From: Streptomyces sp. SAT1
GTDB lineage: Bacteria; Actinomycetota; Actinomycetes; Streptomycetales; Streptomycetaceae
Assembly (NCBI RefSeq): GCF_001654495.1
Contig: NZ_CP015849.1
Location: 6,241,001-6,305,000 of the forward strand
Direction of reading: 5' to 3'
DNA length: 64,000 nt
In this document: in pieces, positions 57,531 to 64,000 of the stretch
How positions within the stretch are numbered: position 1 is the stretch's first letter
Layout: each line of letters opens with the position of its first letter
Notes under the pieces: generated by a model
The model's database searches: none
What the model saw: the letters and a program-made list of their open reading frames with translations, nothing else
Told to the model about the DNA's origin: nothing
Made by a program: the position numbers and the translations under genes

Positions 57531-58409
57531 ATGAGCAGCACCCGTACCCTCGTCTCCCCGGCGGCCCTGGCCCGCCCGCGCGGCAAGGTCCTCTACTGGA
57601 CCGTCTTCACCGGTGTGGTGCTGCTGTTCGCGCTCGCCTTCCTCTTCCCCGTCTACTGGATGGTCACCGGCGCCCTGAAGTCGCCGGACGAGGTGGCGCA
57701 GACCCCGCCCACCCTGGTGCCCGAGCAGTGGCACCTGAGTGCCTACACCGACGCCTGGGACCTGATGCAACTGCCCCGGCACCTGTGGAACACCCTCGTC
57801 CAGGCGGCCGGCGCCTGGGCCTTCCAACTCGTCCTGTGCACCGCCGCCGCCTACGCCCTGTCCAAGCTGAGACCGGCCTTCGGCAAGGTGATCCTCGGCG
57901 GCATCCTCGCCACCCTGATGGTCCCGGCCCAGGCGCTGGTCGTACCGAAGTACCTCACCGTCGCCGACCTGCCGCTCCTCCACACCAGCCTGCTCAACGA
58001 CCCCCTCGCCATCTGGCTGCCGGCCGTCGCCAACGCCTTCAACCTCTACCTGCTCAAACGGTTCTTCGACCAGATACCGCGGGACGTCCTGGAGGCCGCC
58101 GAGATCGACGGCGCCGGAAAACTGCGCACCCTGTGGTCGATCGTGCTGCCGATGTCGCGGCCCGTGCTCGGCGTGGTGTCCATCTTCGCGCTGGTCGCCG
58201 TCTGGCAGGACTTCCTGTGGCCGCTGATGGTCTTCTCCGACACCGACAAGCAGCCCATCGGCGTGGCCCTCGTCCAGCTGTCGCAGAACATCCAGCTGAC
58301 CGTGCTCATCGCCGCCATGGTGATCGCCAGCATCCCGATGGTCGCGCTCTTCCTCGTCTTCCAGCGGCACATCATCGCCGGGATCAGCGCGGGCAGCACC
58401 AAGGGCTGA
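57531..58409 (+). CDS. Sugar ABC permease 2 (MalG-type)
   Basis: A 292-residue permease with six membrane segments and the MalG signatures: EAAEIDGAGKLRTLWSIVLPMSRPVLGVVSIFALVAVWQDFLWPL (EAA loop near residue 190). The start ATG 57531 follows GAAGAAAGG nine bases upstream. That ribosome site lies outside the IS110 element in the TT-core model, so translation survives the insertion. Transcription from the operon promoter must cross 1.45 kb of oppositely oriented IS DNA. It pairs with permease 1. Confidence 0.93.
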   Translation: MSSTRTLVSPAALARPRGKVLYWTVFTGVVLLFALAFLFPVYWMVTGALKSPDEVAQTPPTLVPEQWHLSAYTDAWDLMQLPRHLWNTLVQAAGAWAFQLVLCTAAAYALSKLRPAFGKVILGGILATLMVPAQALVVPKYLTVADLPLLHTSLLNDPLAIWLPAVANAFNLYLLKRFFDQIPRDVLEAAEIDGAGKLRTLWSIVLPMSRPVLGVVSIFALVAVWQDFLWPLMVFSDTDKQPIGVALVQLSQNIQLTVLIAAMVIASIPMVALFLVFQRHIIAGISAGSTKG

Positions 58410-58460
58410 CCTGACCCGGCCCCTCGCACCGAGACAGACCGAGACAGAAAGGCACGCACC

Positions 58461-60065
58461 GTGGGACAGCCCACCCCTGCCCGGAGCAGCCGCGCCGACG
58501 ACGCCTGGTGGCGCTCCGCCGTCATCTACCAGGTGTACGTCCGCAGCTTCGCCGACGGCGACGGCGACGGCACCGGAGACCTCGCCGGCGTCCGCTCCCG
58601 GCTGCCGTACCTCGCCGCACTCGGCGTGGACGCCCTGTGGTTCAACCCCTGGTACCTGTCCCCGATGAAGGACGGCGGCTACGACGTCGCCGACTACCGA
58701 ACGGTCGACCCCGCCTTCGGCACCCTCGCCGAGGCCGAGAAACTCATCGCCGAGGCCCGCGAGCTGGGCATCCGCACCATCGTCGACATCGTGCCCAACC
58801 ACGTCTCCGACCAGCACCCCTGGTTCCGGGCCGCGCTGGCCGGCGGCGGCGAGCGCGAGCTGTTCCACTTCCGGCCCGGCCGCGGCGCCCACGGCGAACT
58901 CCCGCCCAACGACTGGACGTCCGAGTTCGGCGGCCCGGCCTGGACCCGGCTGCCCGACGGCGCCTGGTACCTGCACCTGTTCGCCCCCGAACAGCCCGAC
59001 CTCAACTGGGCGCACCCGGCCGTCCGCCAGGAGCACGAGGACATCCTGCGGTTCTGGTTCGAGCGGGGCGTCGCCGGGGTCCGCATCGACTCCGCGGCCC
59101 TGCTCGCCAAGGACCCCCGCCTGCCCGACTTCACCCCGGGCCGCGACCCGCACCCCTACGTCGACCGCGACGAACTCCACGACGTCTACCGCTCCTGGCG
59201 CCGGATCGCCGACGAGTACGGCGGCGTCTTCGTCGGCGAGGTGTGGCTCCCCGACAGCGAGCGCTTCGCCCGCTATCTGCGCCCCGACGAACTGCACAGC
59301 GCCTTCAACTTCGCCTTCATGGCCTGCCCCTGGGAGGCGGCCCGGCTGCGCCGCTCCATCGACGAGACCCTGGCCGAGCACGCGCCCGTGGGCGCCCCCG
59401 CCACCTGGGTGCTGTGCAACCACGACGTCACCCGGACCGTCACCCGCTACGGCCGCGCCGACACCGGCTTCGACTTCGCCGCCAAGGCGTTCGGCACCCC
59501 CACCGACCCGGTCCTCGGCACCCGCCGGGCCCGCGCGGCGGCCCTGCTGTCCCTGGCCCTGCCCGGCGCCGTCTACGTCTACCAGGGGGAGGAGCTGGGC
59601 CTGCCCGAGGCGGACATCCCGCCGGCGCGCATCGAGGACCCGATGCACGTACGCTCCGGCGGCACCGACCCGGGCCGTGACGGCTGCCGGGTCCCGCTGC
59701 CCTGGGCGGCCGACGCCCCCCACGCCGGCTTCGGCACCGGCGCGGACCGGGAACCGTGGCTGCCGCAGCCCGCGGGCTGGGCCGCCCACGCCGTCGACCG
59801 GCAACAGCGCGACCCCGGCTCCATGCTGGCCCTGTACCGGGAGGCGATCCGGCTCCGCCCGCACTTCGGCGACGCCCCCCTCACCTGGCACGACGCCCCC
59901 GACGGGGTCCTCTCCTTCCGCCGCGCCGAGGGCACGGCCTGCGTGGTCAACCTCGGCGCCGACCCCGTGGCACCACCCGCTCACACCCGACTCCTGCTGG
60001 CCAGCGGACCCCTGGACGACTCGGGCCGCATCCCGCAGGACACGGCGGTCTGGCTGCGCGACTGA
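58461..60065 (+). CDS. GH13 alpha-glucosidase
   Basis: A 534-residue cytoplasmic family 13 enzyme of the oligo-1,6-glucosidase/alpha-glucosidase branch. Conserved regions: I IVDIVPNHVSDQHPWF (about 112), II GVRIDSAALLAK with the nucleophile Asp (about 210), III FVGEVWLPD with the acid/base Glu (about 257) and IV VLCNHDVTRTVTRYG (about 320), plus YQVYVRSFADGDGDGTGDLAGVRSRLPYL at the N-terminus. There is no signal peptide, so it acts on imported oligosaccharide. The GTG at 58461 follows GAAAGG. It is last but one in the LacI-controlled unit. Confidence 0.94.
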   Translation: MGQPTPARSSRADDAWWRSAVIYQVYVRSFADGDGDGTGDLAGVRSRLPYLAALGVDALWFNPWYLSPMKDGGYDVADYRTVDPAFGTLAEAEKLIAEARELGIRTIVDIVPNHVSDQHPWFRAALAGGGERELFHFRPGRGAHGELPPNDWTSEFGGPAWTRLPDGAWYLHLFAPEQPDLNWAHPAVRQEHEDILRFWFERGVAGVRIDSAALLAKDPRLPDFTPGRDPHPYVDRDELHDVYRSWRRIADEYGGVFVGEVWLPDSERFARYLRPDELHSAFNFAFMACPWEAARLRRSIDETLAEHAPVGAPATWVLCNHDVTRTVTRYGRADTGFDFAAKAFGTPTDPVLGTRRARAAALLSLALPGAVYVYQGEELGLPEADIPPARIEDPMHVRSGGTDPGRDGCRVPLPWAADAPHAGFGTGADREPWLPQPAGWAAHAVDRQQRDPGSMLALYREAIRLRPHFGDAPLTWHDAPDGVLSFRRAEGTACVVNLGADPVAPPAHTRLLLASGPLDDSGRIPQDTAVWLRD

Positions 60066-60181
60066 GCCCGCGCAGCGCCGGGGGCCCGCCACCGGCCGGC
60101 TTCCTCCCCACGACCGGAGGGGCCCCCGGCCGCCGACCCGCACAGCGCTATCCCCGCACCCCACCACGAAGGGATCAGCAC

Positions 60182-62365
60182 ATGTACGGCACCAGCACGC
60201 CCAGATCCACCCGTCGCCTGCCGGCTCTCGCGGCCACCGTCGCCCTCGGCGCCGGCATGCTCGTCACCCTCACCGCGCCCGCCGCGCACGCGGCGGCGGG
60301 CGCGAACCTCCCCTTCACCTCGGTGGAGGCCGAGTCCGCCACCACCACCGGCACGAAGATCGGCCCCGATTTCACCCAGGGCACCCTCGCCTCCGAGGCG
60401 TCGGGCCGCCAGGCCGTCCGCCTCGCCTCCGGACAGCGCGTGGAGTTCACCGCGCCGCGCGCCGCCAACGCCCTGAACGTCGCCTACACCGTCCCCGACG
60501 GCCAGTCCGGCACCCTCGACGTCTACGTCAACGGCACCCGGCTCGCCAGGACGCTCACCGTCACCTCCAAGTACTCCTACGTGGACACCGGCTGGATCGC
60601 CGGGGCCAAGACCCACCACTTCTACGACAACGCCCGGCTGCTGCTCGGACAGAACGTCCAGGCCGGCGACAAGATCGCCCTGGTGGCCACGAACGTCCAG
60701 GTCACCGTGGACGTCGCCGACTTCGAACAGGTCGCACCGGCCGCCGCCCAGCCCGCCGGATCGGTCTCCGTCACCGGCAAGGGCGCCGACCCCACCGGTC
60801 AGGGCGACTCCACGCAGGCCTTCCGCGACGCCATCAACGCCGCACAGGGCGGGGTGGTGTGGATCCCGCCGGGCGACTACCGGCTGACCTCCGCGCTCGG
60901 CGGCGTACAGAACGTCACCCTCCAGGGCGCGGGCAGCTGGTACTCCGTCGTGCACAGCTCCAGCTTCGTCAACCAGGGCAGCTCCGCGGGCAACGTCCAC
61001 CTCAAGGACTTCGCGGTCATCGGCGAGGTCACCGAACGCAACGACGGCAGCCCCGACAACTTCGTCAACGGCTCCCTCGGACCGGGCTCGTCCGTCTCCG
61101 GCATGTGGATCCAGCACCTCAAGTGCGGTCTGTGGCTCACCGGCGACAACGACAACCTCGTCGTGGAGAACAACCGCATCCTCGACACCACCGCCGACGG
61201 CCTCAACCTCAACGGCAACGCCAAGGGCGTACGGGTGCGCAACAACTTCCTGCGCAACCAGGGCGACGACTCCCTGGCCATGTGGTCCCTGTACGCGCCC
61301 GACACGGACAGCAGCTTCGAGAACAACACCATCTCGCAGCCCAACCTCGCCAACGGCATCGCCGTCTACGGCGGCACCGACATCACCGTCCGCGGCAACC
61401 TGGTCTCCGACACCAACGCCCTCGGCAGCGGCATCGCCATCTCCAACCAGAAGTTCATGGACCCCTTCTCGCCGCTGGCCGGGACCATCACGGTCGACGG
61501 CAACACCCTGGTGCGGGCGGGCGCGCTCAACCCCAACTGGAACCACCCGATGGGCGCCCTGCGCGTCGACTCCTACGACAGCGCCATCAACGCCACCGTC
61601 CACATCACCGACACCACCGTCACCGACAGCCCCTACAGCGCTTTCGAGTTCGTCTCCGGCGGCGGCCAGGGCTACCCGGTCAAGAACGTCGACGTCACCG
61701 GGGCGACCGTGAAGAACACCGGCACGGTCGTCGTCCAGGCCGAAGCGCAGGGCGCCGCCACGTTCCGGAACGTCACCGCGACCGGGGTGGGCGCGGCCGG
61801 TGTCTACAACTGCCCCTACCCGAACGGCTCGGGCAGCTTCGCGATCACCGACGGCAGCGGCAACTCCGGCTGGACGAGCACCTGGTCGGACTGCTCCACC
61901 TGGCCGCAGCCGGGACAGGGCAACCCCGACCCCGACCCGAACCGCAACCTCGCCAAGGGCCGCCCGGCCACCGCCACCGGCTCCCAGGACGTGTACACAC
62001 CCGGCAAGGCGGTCGACGGCGACGCGAACAGCTACTGGGAGTCCGCCAACAACGCCTTCCCGCAGTCCCTCACGGTCGACCTCGGATCGAGCCAGACCGT
62101 ACGCCGGCTGGTGCTGAAGCTCCCGCCGTCCGCCGCCTGGGGCGCCCGCACCCAGACCGTCGCGGTCCTGGGCAGCACCGACGGCACGCACTACACCACC
62201 GTGGCGGGCGCGCAGGGCTACCGCTTCGACCCGGCGAGCGGCAACAGCGCCACCGTCGCCCTGCCGAGCGGCACCGGCCTGCGCTGGCTGCGGCTGACCG
62301 TCACCGGCAACACCGGCTGGCCGGCCGGGCAGTTCAGCGAAGTGGAGGCGTACACGGCGCCCTGA
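60182..62365 (+). CDS. Secreted GH87-type alpha-1,3-glucanase/mycodextranase
   Basis: A 727-residue exported enzyme: signal peptide 1-38 (ending AAHAAAG); a CBM35-like carbohydrate-binding domain (about 43-185: FTSVEAESATTTGTKIGP ... VDVADFEQV); a right-handed beta-helix catalytic region (about 195-575: QAFRDAINAAQGGVVWIPPGDYRLT, then repeated NLVVENNRILDTTADGLNLNG, GVRVRNNFLRNQGDDSLAMWS, DITVRGNLVSDT turns rich in Asn and Asp); a Pro/Asp linker; and an F5/8-type C (CBM32) domain (about 590-727: NLAKGRPATATGSQDVYTPGKAVDGDANSYWES). This order is known for GH87 mycodextranases. It would cut extracellular alpha-glucan for the importer. GAAGGGA precedes the ATG. GH87 assignment rests on architecture. 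Confidence 0.85.
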   Translation: MYGTSTPRSTRRLPALAATVALGAGMLVTLTAPAAHAAAGANLPFTSVEAESATTTGTKIGPDFTQGTLASEASGRQAVRLASGQRVEFTAPRAANALNVAYTVPDGQSGTLDVYVNGTRLARTLTVTSKYSYVDTGWIAGAKTHHFYDNARLLLGQNVQAGDKIALVATNVQVTVDVADFEQVAPAAAQPAGSVSVTGKGADPTGQGDSTQAFRDAINAAQGGVVWIPPGDYRLTSALGGVQNVTLQGAGSWYSVVHSSSFVNQGSSAGNVHLKDFAVIGEVTERNDGSPDNFVNGSLGPGSSVSGMWIQHLKCGLWLTGDNDNLVVENNRILDTTADGLNLNGNAKGVRVRNNFLRNQGDDSLAMWSLYAPDTDSSFENNTISQPNLANGIAVYGGTDITVRGNLVSDTNALGSGIAISNQKFMDPFSPLAGTITVDGNTLVRAGALNPNWNHPMGALRVDSYDSAINATVHITDTTVTDSPYSAFEFVSGGGQGYPVKNVDVTGATVKNTGTVVVQAEAQGAATFRNVTATGVGAAGVYNCPYPNGSGSFAITDGSGNSGWTSTWSDCSTWPQPGQGNPDPDPNRNLAKGRPATATGSQDVYTPGKAVDGDANSYWESANNAFPQSLTVDLGSSQTVRRLVLKLPPSAAWGARTQTVAVLGSTDGTHYTTVAGAQGYRFDPASGNSATVALPSGTGLRWLRLTVTGNTGWPAGQFSEVEAYTAP

Positions 62366-62376
62366 CCCCGCGCCGG

Positions 62377-62408
62377 GCGGCGGCGGGCCGCACCGCGCCC
62401 GCCGCCGC
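62377..62408. terminator. Hairpin between convergent genes
   Basis: GCGGCGGCGGGC and GCCCGCCGCCGC form perfect 12-bp arms around an 8-base loop. It ends directly against the DUF6745 gene's stop codon and terminates the alpha-glucan operon. Confidence 0.8.
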
Positions 62409-63581
62409 TCAGGTCTCCTTCAGCGGTGCGTACGCCTCGGCGCCGAGACCGAACGTCCAGGCGACGCCCTCTCTGGCCTCCCGGGTCGACGGCGGCACCC
62501 GCAGCCAGTAGGTGCGGCGGGTGCCGTCCGGCTCCGGCGTGGAGTTGAGCACCTCCACCATCACCACCGGCTCGTCCCCCTCCAGGTCGATCCGCCAGAG
62601 TGTGCCCGTCTCGTCGCGGTGCACCGGGACGGCACCGGAGTCCGCGAGATACCGGTCGTAGCCGTAGTGCTCCAGCATCACACGGCGCAGCTCCGCGTTC
62701 TCCTCGGTGCGGATGCGCTCCGGGGTGAGGGTGCTCAGCTCCGCCAGGAAGGCGGCCGGGACCGGCATGCCCCGCCACGCGTACAGCGCGAAGCCGTCCG
62801 GGTAGGCGAGCGCGGGGCCGTCCCCGCGGTCCAGGCGCCCCGCCTCGTCGCGGTGCAGGGCGACGGGCCGCTCGCAGATCACCGCGGCCTTCTCGAACGG
62901 CCACCACCAGCCGGCGCTGCGGCACACCAGCGCCAGCCCGTCGAGCGGCGGCCGGCCGGTGTCGAACGCGGCCAGCCACGGCGCGTCGTGCTGGCCCAGC
63001 ACCGCGTCCAGCAGGATCAGCCGAAGCTCGGCCTCGGCCTCGCTCCCGGCCTCGTTCCCGGGCCCGCTGTCGGTCCCGGTGCTGCCGCCGGCGCCCGCAC
63101 CGGCGTGCGTCCCGCCGCCGTCGGCCGTCCCGGTGAGATCGTCCAGCACGCCTCGGCGGATCCGGTCCACCAGGGCCTGCGTCGGCTCCCAGAGCGCACC
63201 GCCGGTCGCCGCCCAGCGCGCCGACCAGCCGGCCGCGCCCAGCTCCGCCTGCGTCCGGCGCCGCTCGGCCGCCCACGGGCCGGTGCGGACCGCGTCCCGG
63301 ACGCTGGGACCGGCGTCCTGAAGGTCCTGCACCAGCCGCACACCCGCCCGCGGGGACGGGGCCCACACGATGCGCTCCGGCTCGGCGAGCCCGGCCCGCC
63401 GGTAGGCCAGCCGTACGCCCTCCTCGGCCGCGGCCCGGTCGGCGGGCCGTGCCGCCGTCGCCCAGGACCGCCACCGCGCCACCGCGTCGGCGGCCCCCGT
63501 GCCACCGGCTTCGTCGGCACCGGCCCGCGTGGAACCGGCCTGCGCGGCACCGTCCGGCGCCCGCTCCGTCGCCACCGTCAT
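62409..63581 (-). CDS. DUF6745 domain protein
   Basis: A 390-residue cytoplasmic protein. The body contains paired motifs of the DUF6745 type: CERPVALHRDEAGRLDRGDGPALAYPDGFALYAWRGMPVP (about 225-265) and TPERIRTEENAELRRVMLEHYGYDRYL. A Gly/Ala/Thr-rich low-complexity insert lies at about 155-185. ATG 63581 is chosen for the GGGGGGA ribosome site. A longer reading to 63653 or 63662 would add a TEQTEQKEQKE-type repeat coded by 9-base tandem units and is less likely. No function is known. The following gene on the same strand (63676 on) starts upstream of it and is likely cotranscribed. Confidence 0.75.
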   Translation of the reverse strand: MTVATERAPDGAAQAGSTRAGADEAGGTGAADAVARWRSWATAARPADRAAAEEGVRLAYRRAGLAEPERIVWAPSPRAGVRLVQDLQDAGPSVRDAVRTGPWAAERRRTQAELGAAGWSARWAATGGALWEPTQALVDRIRRGVLDDLTGTADGGGTHAGAGAGGSTGTDSGPGNEAGSEAEAELRLILLDAVLGQHDAPWLAAFDTGRPPLDGLALVCRSAGWWWPFEKAAVICERPVALHRDEAGRLDRGDGPALAYPDGFALYAWRGMPVPAAFLAELSTLTPERIRTEENAELRRVMLEHYGYDRYLADSGAVPVHRDETGTLWRIDLEGDEPVVMVEVLNSTPEPDGTRRTYWLRVPPSTREAREGVAWTFGLGAEAYAPLKET

Positions 63582-63675
63582 CGTGTCCCCCCGCTCCTTC
63601 TGTTCCTTCTGTTCCGTCTGCTCTGTCTGGTCCGTCTGTTCCGCCGTCGTCATGTGCCGCACCGTGCCCGCCCCG

Positions 63676-64000
63676 TCAGTCCGCGACGATCCGCACCGAA
63701 CCGGGCACGTACTCCCGCTGCCGGATCACCCGGTACCACCCCTTGGACAGGGTGATCGCCGCGTGCTCCTCGTGCACCACCCGGCCGCCCTCGGGCAGCC
63801 GCAGCAGCATCGGCCCGAACGGGCCGGGCTCCCGGACCAGTTCCCCCGGACCCACCACCGCGTGGGCGTGACCGGTGACCTCGCCCAGGGCCAGGACCAT
63901 CCGGCCGCGCGCGTCCCGCGGCTCCTTCGGCGCCCGCCGCGCGTGCGGCGGCACCGCCTCCTCGGCGACGGGCACGATCAGCACATCTCCCTGCCGGTAC
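63676..64000 (-). CDS. Hypothetical protein, 5' end outside the window
   Basis: At least 107 codons of an open frame that runs off the right edge: (T)YRQGDVLIVPVAEEAV at the window end to YVPGSVRIVAD and the stop at 63676. A GTG in the window (63984) is within the strand motif GDVLIVPV, so the true start is probably beyond the edge. The pattern (QGDVLIVP ... RMVLALGEVTGHAHAVVG ... VVHEEHAAITLSKGWYRVIRQREYVPG) is a small beta-rich protein often found next to DUF6745 genes in Streptomyces. Function is unknown. Confidence 0.7.
   Translation of the reverse strand, partial: YRQGDVLIVPVAEEAVPPHARRAPKEPRDARGRMVLALGEVTGHAHAVVGPGELVREPGPFGPMLLRLPEGGRVVHEEHAAITLSKGWYRVIRQREYVPGSVRIVAD

Noticed and set aside
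63582..63662. Extended start of the DUF6745 protein with a TEQTEQKEQKE tail
   Set aside because: The extension is coded by 9-base tandem repeats, and the internal ATG 63581 has a better ribosome site; not excluded outright.

Overview
The window is high-GC actinobacterial DNA and almost certainly Streptomyces. The signs are the strong G/C third-position bias, many GTG starts, ATGA/GTGA gene overlaps, several TetR, XRE, LacI and ECF41 regulators, a streptogrisin-type protease, DUF397 and MmyB-type proteins, F420-linked enzymes, and a tkt-tal-zwf-opcA-pgi-gnd operon of the kind Streptomyces carries as its second pentose-phosphate operon.

Region 1-5.6 kb is a graveyard of mobile and accessory DNA. 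It holds a broken IS256-family transposase with its companion gene, a lower-GC island with a NUDIX gene and a broken HTH/PLD-like regulator, DUF397 and zinc-ribbon genes, the 3' end of a tRNA-Leu (a probable attachment-site scar), a DUF5753 remnant and an internally deleted oxidoreductase. Region 5.7-13.1 kb holds TetR and ECF41 regulators, a membrane protein, an N-formylglutamate amidohydrolase, a streptogrisin-like protease, a phosphodiester-glycosidase remnant, a 40-codon small ORF and an EF-G paralogue with an apparent 3' frameshift. Region 13.6-18.2 kb is a sugar ABC transporter with a GH1 beta-glucosidase. Region 19.3-24.7 kb has a GNAT gene followed by a Zur-box-preceded unit of binding protein, fused permease and MFS exporter, with no ATPase. 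Region 25-30 kb has two regulator/target modules with clear palindromic operators, plus heptamer minisatellites.

Region 29.9-39 kb is one leftward transcription unit for glucose-6-phosphate and pentose-phosphate metabolism, divergent from an AraC regulator. Region 40-46.2 kb carries a secreted GH16 glucanase, a secreted protein, a GH4 phospho-glycosidase, a metallophosphoesterase and a phosphopantetheinyl transferase. Region 46.3-52.5 kb has a divergent pair (HTH protein and stand-alone MmyB-type ligand domain) and a polyamine-type ABC transporter. Region 52.6-62.4 kb is a LacI-controlled locus (sugar ABC transporter, GH13 glucosidase, secreted GH87-type alpha-glucanase), which I read as uptake and hydrolysis of alpha-1,3/1,4-glucan fragments. 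The window closes with a DUF6745 gene and a partial gene.

The most notable object is an IS110-family element (about 56037-57487) inserted between the two permease genes of the alpha-glucan locus. Its 191-nt non-coding left end shows the layout expected of a bridge RNA. A loop at 57413-57440 carries 9-nt and 5-nt matches to the two halves of this very insertion site, and a second loop carries a 7-nt match to the element's own right end. The next most notable are the Zur-type metallophore-like operon and the identical 14-bp palindromes upstream of the protease and the GH16 glucanase.
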